From Streptomyces iranensis (GTDB lineage Bacteria > Actinomycetota > Actinomycetes > Streptomycetales > Streptomycetaceae), in the NCBI RefSeq assembly GCF_017874715.1, contig NZ_JAGGLR010000026.1, positions 1 through 64,000 on the forward strand: 64,000 nt of DNA, written 5' to 3'. A model generated the notes under the pieces. It worked only from the letters and a program-made list of their open reading frames with translations, searched no databases and had not been told where the DNA came from. Below, one piece after another: positions 1-8,490 of this stretch (its first letter is position 1; every line of letters starts with the position of its first letter). Both the position numbers and the translations under genes were made by a program.

Positions 1-120
1 CCGCCGGGCCGAGCCCCGCCCCCCCCGCGCGGACCCGGGGGGCGCGCCGGCGGGGGGGGGGGCCCCCCGGGGCCCGCGGGGGGGGGGGGGGGTCCCCCCG
101 GGCCCCCCCCGCGACCCGCT
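1..120. other. low-complexity G/C homopolymer stretch, probable contig-end artefact
   Basis: The first 120 bases are nearly all G and C in long homopolymer runs (runs of 8 to 16 identical bases) and contain no plausible coding frame. The sequence becomes normal Streptomyces-like DNA at about base 121. I read this as low-quality assembly at a contig edge. By synteny parB would be expected just upstream, but no parB sequence is visible. Confidence 0.7.
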
Positions 121-218
121 GTTTGCCCAAGGACGGTATCGGTGCAATCTCGGCACGGATACGATGCGGTCAGGTAGGGCGGATCCATGTGGAGGCGCCG
201 CATGTGGAGGGCAGGGCC

Positions 219-476
219 ATGCGATCGGTGAGCCGCACCGGACTGTTGGCCACAGGATTGGGCCTGGGAGCTGTCGGCGGTTTCGTCGGCAGTCTGCTCA
301 GGGAGCGTAGTGCGCTGTCAGCCGCCCGTGGCGCGGCTGGCCACGGAAGTGAAGGACTGGCTTCATGGGGCGTCGGCTCGTACCGCTCACGCTGGACAAC
401 CTCCCGGACATCCCCAAGCGCTGCCGCGCCTGTGTCTTCTGGGAGCTCGATCCGGTCAGCGGCGAAGCAGCCGTAA
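219..476 (+). CDS. doubtful small ORF with a hydrophobic N terminus, overlapping the GNAT gene
   Basis: An 85-codon frame starts at an ATG preceded by a GGAGGG-like ribosome site. Its first 30 residues are hydrophobic and Gly-rich, like a membrane anchor. It then overlaps the confident GNAT gene by 112 bases in another frame, which argues against the full-length product. I do not recognise a family. The rest of 121-364 holds no other gene that I can support and probably carries the promoter of the GNAT gene. Confidence 0.2.
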   Translation: MRSVSRTGLLATGLGLGAVGGFVGSLLRERSALSAARGAAGHGSEGLASWGVGSYRSRWTTSRTSPSAAAPVSSGSSIRSAAKQP

Positions 477-982
477 GGGCCGGCCGGCCGGAGCTGGAGA
501 AGGAGGCATGGATCTCCGCCGTTCTGCTGGAGTGGGGATCCTGCGGTCGGGTGGTCTATGTCGATGAGGTCCCGGTGGGTTTTGTGCTGTACGCGCCTCC
601 GGCGTATGTGCCGCGCTCCACGGCCTTTCCGACGAGTCCGGTCGCTGCGGATGCCGTCCAGCTGATGACGGCATGGCTGATGCCCGGGTACCAGGGGCAG
701 GGGCTGGGCCGGGTGATGGTGCAGACCGTCGCCAAGGATCTGATCCGCCGGGGCTTCAAGGCGGTGGAGGCGTTCGGGGACGCCACGTGGAAGGAACCGG
801 CGTGTGTGCTGCCCGCCGATCATCTGCTGGCCGTGGGCTTCAAGACCGTACGGCCGCATCCGCGCTACCCCCGGCTGAGGCTGGAGCTGAGGACGACGAT
901 CTCCTGGAAGGAGGATGTCGAGCTGGCGCTGGACCGGCTGCTCGGCGCCGTCCAGAAGGAGCCCGCGCTTCGGCCGCTGTAG
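365..982 (+). CDS. GNAT-family N-acetyltransferase
   Basis: This 205-residue protein has a GNAT fold. The acetyl-CoA pyrophosphate-binding signature is the Q-G-Q-G-L-G-R segment near residues 117-123, inside a motif-A strand and helix. The substrate is unknown. In Streptomyces a GNAT gene of this kind sits between parB and trxA, and here trxA follows convergently with a shared terminator. The start was chosen because GAAGGA lies 8 bases before the ATG. The family call is secure; any role in chromosome segregation is only suggested by position. Confidence 0.85.
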   Translation: MGRRLVPLTLDNLPDIPKRCRACVFWELDPVSGEAAVRAGRPELEKEAWISAVLLEWGSCGRVVYVDEVPVGFVLYAPPAYVPRSTAFPTSPVAADAVQLMTAWLMPGYQGQGLGRVMVQTVAKDLIRRGFKAVEAFGDATWKEPACVLPADHLLAVGFKTVRPHPRYPRLRLELRTTISWKEDVELALDRLLGAVQKEPALRPL

Positions 983-985
983 CGG

Positions 986-999
986 GTTCCACGTGAAAC
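986..999. other. parS: parS-like site (one mismatch)
   Basis: The sequence GTTCCACGTGAAAC differs from the palindromic ParB site GTTTCACGTGAAAC at one position. It lies 3 bases after the GNAT stop codon and overlaps the start of the terminator stem. Imperfect parS copies are known in Streptomyces. ParB binding here is inferred. Confidence 0.7.
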
Positions 1000-1034
1000 A
1001 CGAAGGGGCTGCCCGATGGGCAGCCCCTTCGTGT
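998..1034. terminator. bidirectional terminator between GNAT and trxA
   Basis: A perfect 17-bp inverted repeat with a 3-base loop lies between two convergent genes, 15 bases after the GNAT stop and 22 bases beyond the trxA stop. Streptomyces terminators often lack a U-tract, so the stem alone is acceptable evidence. Confidence 0.85.
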
Positions 1035-1056
1035 ATGAGGGCGACGCGTGGTGCGC

Positions 1057-1386
1057 TCAGCCGATGAAGTCGGCCAGGTCGCGCTCGATGGCGGCCTTGG
1101 GCTTGGCGCCGACGATGGTCTTGGCGACCTCGCCGCCCTGGTAGACATTGAGCGTCGGGATGGACATCACGCCGTACTTGGCGGCCGTCGCCGGGTTCTC
1201 GTCGATGTTGAGCTTGGCGATGACGATCTTGTCGGGGTGCTCGGCCGCGATGGCCTCCAGGGAGGGGGCGATCTGGCGGCACGGACCGCACCAGGCGGCC
1301 CAGAAGTCGACGAGTACCGGCTTGTCGCTCTTGAGGACCTTCTCCTCGAAGTCGGCGTCCGTCACGGTGACCGTGGCACCGGCCAT
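1057..1386 (-). CDS. trxA: thioredoxin
   Basis: This 109-residue cytoplasmic disulfide reductant has the active site W-C-G-P-C at residues 32-36 and the cis-proline loop near Pro77, and it is the normal length for a bacterial thioredoxin. It accepts electrons from thioredoxin reductase, encoded 42 bases upstream on the same strand, so the two form a trxB-trxA operon. The ATG has an AAGGAG site 6 bases before it. Transcription from the SigR-type promoter ahead of trxB would make the gene respond to thiol-oxidative stress. It ends at a strong shared terminator. Confidence 0.97.
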   Translation of the reverse strand: MAGATVTVTDADFEEKVLKSDKPVLVDFWAAWCGPCRQIAPSLEAIAAEHPDKIVIAKLNIDENPATAAKYGVMSIPTLNVYQGGEVAKTIVGAKPKAAIERDLADFIG

Positions 1387-1428
1387 GGCAATCTCCTTAG
1401 TGAGTTGGTGCAGAGGTGGGAAGCGGAG

Positions 1429-2379
1429 TCAGACGGTGGCGTCGCCCTGGCCGAGCGAGGCGAGGTACCGCTCGGCGTCCAGTGCCGCAGAGCAACCGGT
1501 GCCGGCCGCGGTGATCGCCTGACGGTAGGTGTGGTCCACGACATCGCCGGCGGCGAAGACACCGGGCAGGTTGGTCCGGGTGGTGGGCGCGTCCACCTTC
1601 AGGTACCCGTCGTCGTCCAGGCCCAGCTGGCCCTTGAACAGCTCGGTGCGCGGGTCGTGGCCGATCGCGATGAACAGTCCGGTGACCGGCAGCTCGGAGG
1701 TCTCGTCCTTCTTGACGTCGCGGATCGTGAGACCGGAGAGCTTGCCGTCGCCGTGGATCTCCTCGACCAGGCTGTCCCAGATGAATGAGATCTTCGGGTC
1801 GGCGAAGGCCCGCTCCTGCATCGCCTTGCTGGCGCGCAGGGTGTCCCGGCGGTGGACCACGGTGACCGACTTGGCGAACCGCGACAGGAAGGTCGCCTCC
1901 TCCAGGGCCGTGTCGCCGCCGCCGATGACCGCGATGTCCTGGTCCTTGAAGAAGAACCCGTCACAGGTGGCACACCAGGAGACACCGCGGCCGGAGAGCT
2001 CGTCCTCACGCGGCAGCCCCAGCTTGCGGTGCTGGGAGCCGGTGGCCACGATGACGGTCTTGGCACGGTGGACCGTGCCGGCGGAGTCGGTGACGGTCTT
2101 GATCTGCTCACTGAGGTCGACCGCGGCCACGTCGTCCGGAATGAGCTCGGCGCCGAAGCGCTCGGCCTGGGCCCGCATGTTGTCCATCAGGTCGGGGCCC
2201 ATGATCCCGTCCCGGAAGCCCGGGAAGTTCTCCACATCGGTGGTGTTCATCAGGGCGCCACCCGCGGTCACGGAGCCTTCGAAGACCAGCGGCTTCAAGG
2301 AAGCGCGGGCGGTGTAGAGCGCGGCCGTATAGCCCGCGGGCCCGGAACCGATGATGATCACGTTGCGGACGTCGCTCAC
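1429..2379 (-). CDS. trxB: thioredoxin-disulfide reductase (NADPH)
   Basis: This 316-residue FAD enzyme reduces thioredoxin with NADPH. Visible features are the FAD-binding G-S-G-P-A-G at residues 11-16, the redox pair C136-A-T-C139, the NADPH-binding G-G-G-D-T-A at 153-158 and a C-terminal FAD motif containing A-A-G-D-V. The GTG at 2379 was chosen because AAGGAAG lies just before it and the Rossmann strand follows directly. An upstream in-frame start at 2469 would add 30 unconserved residues and overlap the promoter. It is cotranscribed with trxA. Confidence 0.96.
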   Translation of the reverse strand: MSDVRNVIIIGSGPAGYTAALYTARASLKPLVFEGSVTAGGALMNTTDVENFPGFRDGIMGPDLMDNMRAQAERFGAELIPDDVAAVDLSEQIKTVTDSAGTVHRAKTVIVATGSQHRKLGLPREDELSGRGVSWCATCDGFFFKDQDIAVIGGGDTALEEATFLSRFAKSVTVVHRRDTLRASKAMQERAFADPKISFIWDSLVEEIHGDGKLSGLTIRDVKKDETSELPVTGLFIAIGHDPRTELFKGQLGLDDDGYLKVDAPTTRTNLPGVFAAGDVVDHTYRQAITAAGTGCSAALDAERYLASLGQGDATV

Positions 2380-2467
2380 GGATGTCTTCCTTGTCTCTGC
2401 CGACTGCCGGACTGCTGACTGGGCGGGCGGCTCCGGGTTCCCCCGGAATTCCGCTGCCACCCCACCC

Positions 2468-2493
2468 AACGGATCCTACGGGTCAGGCATTCC
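2468..2493 (-). promoter_or_regulatory. SigR-type promoter of trxBA
   Basis: On the minus strand GGAAT (2493-2489) is followed after exactly 18 bases by GTT (2470-2468), matching the SigR consensus GGAAT-N18-GTT. The predicted start leaves a leader of about 80 bases before trxB. SigR control of trxBA is established in S. coelicolor; that it applies here is inferred from the match. Confidence 0.85.
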
Positions 2494-2531
2494 CGAGCGC
2501 TGTCAGGCAGGGCCCCGGTGTGCGGTGTGCC

Positions 2532-3515
2532 TCAGCGCCGCGGGTAGGTCCGGGTCACCAGGAGCTCCCCGGGAGCCGTCGGGGACGCCGAGACGCAGGA
2601 CGCGTCGATCACAAAGGCATCGACGCGCGAGCTGTCGGAGGGGTGCGGGAGGACGACGATATAGGCGCTCTGGCCGTCGTAGGTGTCCTGCTGTGCCGCG
2701 AGAGCCGGCTCCTTGCGGCCGGTGCCGCTCTGTACGCAGGAGGGCACCTCAGGGTCGTCATCGGCGCGCAGCGGCACATCGGGTGAGTTGCCCTGCCCGG
2801 TGACGCCGTCCGACGCGGTGGACTTCCGGTCGGCGAGCAGTTCGTGCACGCGGTCCTTGAGTGTGCCCGAGGAGAGGGTGGACTTCCCGGTGGGGCTCTG
2901 GCTGGCGTGCGCCTGGGTGTCGCTGTCGCTGTTATCGCCGGAGGAGCCGCTCTGGAGGAAGAAGGATCCGATGCCGATCACCGCCGCGGCGCATGCGCCG
3001 CCGAGGACCGCCTTGCGCCAGCGGCGGGCGCGGCCGGGGCGGGTGCCGGGTCCGGTGGTTCCCCGTCCAGGACCGGTGGCCCCACGCGGGCGCCCGGCGG
3101 GCCGGTCCGCCGCGATGGACGGCTTGGCCGTGGGCTCCACGGTGTCGGATCCGGGGTCGCTGGAGGCGTCATCGGGCGCCGTTTCACGTGAAACAGGCGG
3201 GTGCGCGGCGTCCGGATCCGGAGTTTCACGTGAAACATCGGCCACGCGCTCGGGGGTGGTCGCGTCGAGAAGCGCTTCGGCGGCCAGCGCCGCGTCGATG
3301 CGGCCCGCGACATCGGCGGGCATCCGCACCGGCCCCGGGAGGGTCCCGAGCAGAGCGCGAATCTCGTCCAGGGACTCCCGTACGTCCGTACACAGCACGC
3401 AGCTCGTGAGGTGAGTGCGCACATCGACGGCGCGGGACGGAGAGAGCAGACCCTCGGTGAGTGCGGAGATCTCCGCGACTTCAGGGTGCTCTTCCGTGTC
3501 CGTCGAGGATGTCAC
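2532..3515 (-). CDS. membrane-anchored anti-sigma factor, partner of SigM
   Basis: This 327-residue protein has an N-terminal anti-sigma domain with a zinc-finger-like H35-x3-C39-x2-C42 motif, a long Pro/Gly/Thr-rich cytoplasmic linker, one membrane helix at about 168-187 and an extracytoplasmic domain of about 140 residues. This is the usual layout of a sensor that holds an ECF sigma factor until an envelope or redox signal arrives. Its GTG start overlaps the sigM stop by 4 bases, so translation is coupled. Two perfect parS sites are built into the linker and are read as V-S-R-E-T at residues 94-98 and 108-112. Confidence 0.85.
   Translation of the reverse strand: MTSSTDTEEHPEVAEISALTEGLLSPSRAVDVRTHLTSCVLCTDVRESLDEIRALLGTLPGPVRMPADVAGRIDAALAAEALLDATTPERVADVSRETPDPDAAHPPVSRETAPDDASSDPGSDTVEPTAKPSIAADRPAGRPRGATGPGRGTTGPGTRPGRARRWRKAVLGGACAAAVIGIGSFFLQSGSSGDNSDSDTQAHASQSPTGKSTLSSGTLKDRVHELLADRKSTASDGVTGQGNSPDVPLRADDDPEVPSCVQSGTGRKEPALAAQQDTYDGQSAYIVVLPHPSDSSRVDAFVIDASCVSASPTAPGELLVTRTYPRR
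3181..3194. other. parS: parS site
   Basis: A perfect GTTTCACGTGAAAC lies inside the anti-sigma coding region. It is 42 bases from the next copy, about four helical turns. Confidence 0.93.
3223..3236. other. parS: parS site
   Basis: This is the second perfect GTTTCACGTGAAAC inside the anti-sigma gene. Both copies are read in the same frame as V-S-R-E-T. Confidence 0.93.
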
Positions 3516-4201
3516 GCTCGCCCACCTCCGCCCTTCACGGCATCTGTGTCGTTCGGTCCTGCCGTCGGTGGGACGGACGTCCCCTGCGTCCGGTTCCTTC
3601 CCATGCTCGAGGGTGAGCTACCCCTCCCACTGGGGTGGAGATGTGAGAGGAGGGGCAGCAGTCGTGCGCGGCCCCGGGCGCAGCGGCTCTTGACGGTGCC
3701 GGTGGGAACGTCCAGCACCTTCGCCGCCTCCGCGACGGGGTAGCCCTGCATATCGACCAGCACCAGGGCCGCGCGCTGTTCGGGAGGGAGGGTGCGCAGC
3801 GCCTGGAGGAGTTCGCGGTGGAGATCACCGCGCTCGGCGGGGGCGGCGGCCGACTCATGGGGTTCCAGGAGCTGCTCGAGCCGCTCGGTGTCGTCGACGG
3901 GGGAGGTGCGACGGGAGGCGGCCTTGCGGGCCCGGTCCAGGCAGGCGTTGACCGTGATGCGGTGGAGCCAGGTGGTCACGGCGGACTGGCCCCGGAACGT
4001 GTGGGCGGCGCGGTAGGCGGAGACGAGCGCGTCCTGGACCGCGTCGGCCGCTTCCTCACGGTCGCCGAGGGTGCGCAGCGCCACCGCCCAGAGTCTGTCG
4101 CGGTGGCGCCGCACTATTTCGCTGAAGGCGTCCGGGTCGCCGTCGACGTGCCGGGCGAGGAGCTCGCCGTCGCTCGCTCCGCCGATGGTGGCGTCGTCCA
4201 A
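3512..4201 (-). CDS. sigM: ECF RNA polymerase sigma factor SigM
   Basis: This 229-residue sigma-70 family protein has region 2 (about residues 20-90, with the -10-binding helix D-A-V-Q-D-A-L) and region 4 (about 125-180, ending in a helix-turn-helix with G-T-V-K-S-R), and lacks region 3 as ECF factors do. The order sigM, anti-sigma gene, trxB, trxA is also found in Mycobacterium tuberculosis. The start codon appears to be TTG at 4201, preceded by GGGGAGGGG; no nearby ATG or GTG fits. About 50 poorly conserved residues follow region 4. The gene overlaps the anti-sigma gene by 4 bases and begins 36 bases after the pseudokinase stop. Confidence 0.9.
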   Translation of the reverse strand: MDDATIGGASDGELLARHVDGDPDAFSEIVRRHRDRLWAVALRTLGDREEAADAVQDALVSAYRAAHTFRGQSAVTTWLHRITVNACLDRARKAASRRTSPVDDTERLEQLLEPHESAAAPAERGDLHRELLQALRTLPPEQRAALVLVDMQGYPVAEAAKVLDVPTGTVKSRCARGRARLLPLLSHLHPSGRGSSPSSMGRNRTQGTSVPPTAGPNDTDAVKGGGGRA

Positions 4202-4237
4202 CGTTGAGCCCCTCCCCTCTCGGCCGACCGTAGAGGG

Positions 4238-5953
4238 TCAGCCCTTGACCTTGATCTCCGAGATGCCGCCACGGTAGCGATCGGGGGTGCTGGCCGGAAG
4301 CTCCGTGATGTGGACCAGGACGTATCGCGTCCGTACCGGCTTGTCGAGAACGGTGGACAGCTTCTTCCCGACGCTCTTCAGATCGGTGAGGTGCTTGGAG
4401 AAGGCGCTGAGTGAGGTGGGGTCGGAGGCGGAGGGATCGGCGGCGAGGACTTCCACCTTCTGGCCGGCGCTGTAGAAGTCGATGTCGAGGCTCGAGACGC
4501 TTTTGGCGCTGCCGAGGTCGACGATGATGCCACTGCCCTGCTTGCGACCGGGCAGATTACCGAAGTTCGGGTAGTTGTAGAACAACTTGGTCACCCAGGC
4601 GGTGTCCGTATCGCCGTCGACGGCGCCATCGACCTTGTCCGGCGCGAAGGGCGCGTCCAGCGGCGAGAACTCCGTGGCGCTATCGATGCTGAGCGGCTTG
4701 CCCACCGGCTTCAGGCCCTTGCCGTCGTCCTTCTCACCGGTGGACTTGCCCGGACTGGACTTGTTCTCCTCCTTGAGGAGGGTGTCCGCGAGCTGCCAGC
4801 TGCCGAGGCCGAGAGCGGCGATCAGAAGGGCGGAGACGGTCCACTTGAGGGCCTTGCCCGTGCGGCTCTGCAGCGGCGGCGGAGGCGGCACGGGAGCGAC
4901 CGGACGGGCCGTGTGCGCGGTGCCGCCGCGGTTCGGCTGCTGGCCGTACACACCCTGTTGGTACGTCGTGCGCTGGTACGCCGGGGAAGGGGTGAAGGCG
5001 GGCTCCGGCGGCCGGATACGCGGCGTGGCCGCGACGGCCTTGGCCAGCTCCTCGGGGGTGGTGCAGGGCTGGTCCTGACGGGAGGCGGTGGCCCCGTCGT
5101 TGACCAGCGCGCGCATCGCGAGCTCGGACAGACCGCGGTGAACTCCGGCGCGGACCTGGTCGGGAGCGATCAGGCCCACGCCCTTGGGCAGCCCGGAGAG
5201 GCCGTAGGCGTCGGCCTCGTACGGCCAGCGCTGAGTGAGCGCCGCGTACAGCAGCGCGCCGATCGCCTCGGTGTCGGTGCGCTGGGGGTGGTCGACGCTG
5301 ATACCACGCAGGGCGGCCATGACGGCCAGTCCGCGGATACGGTACTGGCCGGACTCGGTGCGCAGCACGGAGCCGGGGTTCAGCCGCAGATGGGCCAGGC
5401 CCTCGCGGTGGGCGGCGGCCATGGCCTGGGAGACCTGGCTGACCAGTTGGTACGCGTCGTGCGGCTCGAGCGGCCCGGCGGCCAGCACCGCCGTGAGCTC
5501 GGTGGCGTCGGGAAGCCACTCATGGACGACATAGACAAGATCGTTCTCCTCGACGGCGTCGAGGACCTGGACGAAGCGGGGATCGCCCAGCAGGGCCGCC
5601 GAACGGGCGGCTGCGAGCACCGACCTGGCGCGCGGATGGTCCGCGGGCACGACATGCACCCCGACGGCACGCCGCAGTTTCTCGTCCACGGCACGCCAAC
5701 TGCTGAATCCGTCCAGACGGGTGACGCACTCCTCCAGACGGTAGCGTCTGGCCAGCTTGTGACCGCTGTGCAGTTCGAGCGGGTTCGCTTCGGCCGCGGC
5801 GCCCGTATCGTCGGTGACCGCGGCCTCTGTACCCTTGCCGACCTTCTGTTTCGTCCCCGCCCCGTCGGCCGTGGCCTTACCCGCCTCGGCGGTCAGCGGC
5901 TCCTCTCCACCGCTGTCGGCCACGTCGACGGCAGCCGTGCTCCGTTCCGCCAC
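4238..5953 (-). CDS. membrane-anchored pseudokinase with extracytoplasmic discoidin-like domain
   Basis: This 571-residue protein resembles a serine/threonine kinase but lacks the catalytic set: the beta-3 lysine position reads V-G-V-H-V-V, the HRD loop is replaced by A-H-L-R-L-N-P-G-S-V, and no DFG is seen. The kinase-like domain spans about 65-310. It is followed by a Pro/Gln-rich linker, one membrane helix at about 369-388 and an extracytoplasmic F5/8-type C-like domain. In mycobacteria this module is fused to MviN/MurJ (Rv3910); here it is a separate gene next to murJ. It may therefore regulate MurJ through a phosphopeptide partner, which is inference. GTG at 5953 was chosen for its GGGAGG site; an ATG at 6028 is the alternative. 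Confidence 0.85.
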   Translation of the reverse strand: MAERSTAAVDVADSGGEEPLTAEAGKATADGAGTKQKVGKGTEAAVTDDTGAAAEANPLELHSGHKLARRYRLEECVTRLDGFSSWRAVDEKLRRAVGVHVVPADHPRARSVLAAARSAALLGDPRFVQVLDAVEENDLVYVVHEWLPDATELTAVLAAGPLEPHDAYQLVSQVSQAMAAAHREGLAHLRLNPGSVLRTESGQYRIRGLAVMAALRGISVDHPQRTDTEAIGALLYAALTQRWPYEADAYGLSGLPKGVGLIAPDQVRAGVHRGLSELAMRALVNDGATASRQDQPCTTPEELAKAVAATPRIRPPEPAFTPSPAYQRTTYQQGVYGQQPNRGGTAHTARPVAPVPPPPPLQSRTGKALKWTVSALLIAALGLGSWQLADTLLKEENKSSPGKSTGEKDDGKGLKPVGKPLSIDSATEFSPLDAPFAPDKVDGAVDGDTDTAWVTKLFYNYPNFGNLPGRKQGSGIIVDLGSAKSVSSLDIDFYSAGQKVEVLAADPSASDPTSLSAFSKHLTDLKSVGKKLSTVLDKPVRTRYVLVHITELPASTPDRYRGGISEIKVKG

Positions 5954-6063
5954 CGTCGTTCCTGCCTCCCCATCCGTTGCGCCTACTCCGAGCCAAGACA
6001 ATTGTGCCCACAGTCCGCCGCTATGCACGACACACGGTGGCGGACGATGGTTGTGCTCAATGA

Positions 6064-8442
6064 TCAGCGTCCGAGTCGTCCGCGCACCATACCGACCATG
6101 GCCGTCAGCTCATCAACGCGCATCCGTTTCGCAGCAATGTAGAAGACCGCGATAAGAACGAGACCGCCACCCAGCAAAGCCGCTACGGAGCCGACGACGC
6201 CCATTCCGAGGGTTTGCATGATGGTGTAGGCCGAGCCGCCGCCCAGGAGGGCGGCGGGGATGCTGGCGCCGACGAGGCGGGTGTAGGTGCGCACGACGCG
6301 GGGGCCGTCCAGATCGCCGCCCAGCCGGTTGCGCAGCCGCTTCCAGGCCACACCCACGCCGATGGCGTAGGCCAGGCCGTAGGCGGCCGCCATACCGGCG
6401 ACGGCCCAGCGGGCGGGGAGCAGGAGATAGGCGAGCCCGGATCCGGCGGCGTTGACGGCGGCGATGATCACCGTGTTGTAGAAGGGGGTGCGGGTGTCCT
6501 CGTAGGCATAGAAGCCGCGGAGGACGACGTACTGCACGGAGAAGGGGATCAGACCCAGGCTGAACGCCATGAGGATGTAGCCCATGGAGACGGCCGCATC
6601 GGTGCCGGAGGCGCCGAACAGCAGGGTGCACATGGGGATGCCCAGGGCGATGAAGCCGAAGGCGAGCGGGACGATGGCGACCGCGGAGGTGCGCAGGCCC
6701 TGCGAGATGTCGTCGCGGACCGCTCCGGCGTCCCCGTCGTGGGCCGCCCGGGAGATCCGGGGCAGCAGCGAGGCCATGACGGAGACGGTGATGATCGCCT
6801 GCGGCATGCCCCAGATGAGCTGGGCGCTGGAGTAACCGACGAAGCTCATGCCCGGTGCGTTCTGGTTCTCGGCCTCGGCACCGGCCGCGGTGGACAGCTG
6901 GGTCACGACCAGCACGCCCGCCTGGTTGGCGAGGACGAACAGAACCGTCCACTTGGCCAGCTTGGCGGCCTTGCCGAGGCCGTGGCCGCGCCAGTCGAAG
7001 CGCGGCCGGAAGCGGAAGCCGGTGGCACGCAGATAGGGGAACATCGCCAGGGACTGGACGACGAGCCCCAGCAGGGTGCCCATGCCCAGCAGCCGGATGC
7101 CTTCGGCGGTGATGGTCGTGGTGTCCATCTTGGAGCTGCCGGCGGTGCCGAACACCCAGATGAACAGGCCGAAGGTGAAGATTATGACGATGTTGTTCAG
7201 TACGGGGGTCCACATCATCGCCCCGAACCGGCCCCGGGCGTTGAGGATTTGGCCGACCACCACGTGAATGCCCATGAAGAAGATGGTGGGCAGGCAGTAG
7301 CGGGCGAAGGTGACCGCGACCTCGTTGTCGGCGGGGTTGTCCGCGATGGTCGGCGACATCACGCGGATCAGCACCGGCGCGGCGAGCACGGTCACCGCGA
7401 CCAGGAGGCCGAGCACCACCATCACCAGGGTGAGCAGCCGGTTGGCGAATGCCTCGCCGCCGTCGTCGTCCTCCTTCATCGCGCGCACGAGCTGCGGGAC
7501 GAAGACGGAGTTCAGACCCCCGCCGATGGTGAGGATGTAGACCATCGTCGGCAGCGTGTAGGCGAGGGCGTAGGTGGAGCCGAGGGTGGCCGCGCCCAGG
7601 CCCGCGAGGACCACCATCTGCCGGACGAAGCCGGTGAGCCGGGAGACCAGGGTGCCCGCCGCCATCAGCGCGCTGGACTGGAGCACGCTGGACGCGCGTC
7701 CCTTGCCCCCTGAGGGCTTCTTCGGCTCGGGCTCGGTCGCGGGGGCGGTCACCACCGGGGCGGCCACCGTGGGGGCGGCGGCTGTCGCGCCGGCGAACTC
7801 GGATCTGGGCGGTCCGGGGAACGGCGCCTGCCCCTGAGCGGGCGCCTGGCCCTGGGGGTAGTTCTCCGGGCCCTGCGGGTAGCCCTGGCCCTGGCCGGGC
7901 CGGGGGTCATAGGGCTGCTGATCGCGGTAGAGATGTGCGAAGGCGTCCCGCTGCGGCTGCTCCCCCGCCCCGTAGCCGTCACCGGCTCCCGGATAGCCCT
8001 GGCCCGCCTGATCGGCGGTGTACGGCTGCTGTACGGCGCCCTGGGGGCCGGCGGCGGCCTGGGGGGACCAGGCGCGCGGGTCGGGGCCCTGCGGTGTGGG
8101 GGGCTGCTGGTAGTACTGCTGCTGGTAGCCGTCCTGCTGCGAGGCGTGGGAGGAGCGCCGGTCGTACAGGGGGTCCGTCAGCGGATCGTGGGCGTACCGA
8201 TCCTGCGTCGGATACGGGTAGGGCGTGAAGCTGCCCGTCGCGTACGAGTCGTCCAGATACGGATCCGGTGCGTAGTACTGCTGGCCGTACGACTGGCGCG
8301 GATCGGCCGGAGGCGCCTGGTGGGCGTCGCCCAGATACGGATCCTGCTGGTGCGGTTCCTGTCCGTAAGGGTCGTGGGGGCCGTGAGGGGACGGCTGTGG
8401 CGGCGGTGGCACTCGGCCATCACCGTCATACGGCGCGTTCAT
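6064..8442 (-). CDS. murJ: lipid II flippase MurJ (MviN)
   Basis: This 792-residue integral membrane protein belongs to the MOP exporter superfamily and moves lipid II across the membrane for peptidoglycan synthesis. The flippase domain, with about 14 membrane helices, starts near residue 250 with the typical opening S-R-L-T-G-F-V-R. The first 245 residues are a disordered Pro/Gln/Tyr-rich cytoplasmic extension, common in actinomycete MurJ and a possible docking or phosphorylation region. GAGGTGGGG precedes the ATG. The gene lies 48 bases after the DUF6049-type gene and is probably in one operon with it, the pseudokinase, sigM and the anti-sigma gene. Confidence 0.93.
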   Translation of the reverse strand: MNAPYDGDGRVPPPPQPSPHGPHDPYGQEPHQQDPYLGDAHQAPPADPRQSYGQQYYAPDPYLDDSYATGSFTPYPYPTQDRYAHDPLTDPLYDRRSSHASQQDGYQQQYYQQPPTPQGPDPRAWSPQAAAGPQGAVQQPYTADQAGQGYPGAGDGYGAGEQPQRDAFAHLYRDQQPYDPRPGQGQGYPQGPENYPQGQAPAQGQAPFPGPPRSEFAGATAAAPTVAAPVVTAPATEPEPKKPSGGKGRASSVLQSSALMAAGTLVSRLTGFVRQMVVLAGLGAATLGSTYALAYTLPTMVYILTIGGGLNSVFVPQLVRAMKEDDDGGEAFANRLLTLVMVVLGLLVAVTVLAAPVLIRVMSPTIADNPADNEVAVTFARYCLPTIFFMGIHVVVGQILNARGRFGAMMWTPVLNNIVIIFTFGLFIWVFGTAGSSKMDTTTITAEGIRLLGMGTLLGLVVQSLAMFPYLRATGFRFRPRFDWRGHGLGKAAKLAKWTVLFVLANQAGVLVVTQLSTAAGAEAENQNAPGMSFVGYSSAQLIWGMPQAIITVSVMASLLPRISRAAHDGDAGAVRDDISQGLRTSAVAIVPLAFGFIALGIPMCTLLFGASGTDAAVSMGYILMAFSLGLIPFSVQYVVLRGFYAYEDTRTPFYNTVIIAAVNAAGSGLAYLLLPARWAVAGMAAAYGLAYAIGVGVAWKRLRNRLGGDLDGPRVVRTYTRLVGASIPAALLGGGSAYTIMQTLGMGVVGSVAALLGGGLVLIAVFYIAAKRMRVDELTAMVGMVRGRLGR

Positions 8443-8490
8443 CGCTACCCCACCTCATCGTCCACTGCGGCCCACCGGCCCCGGCATTGC

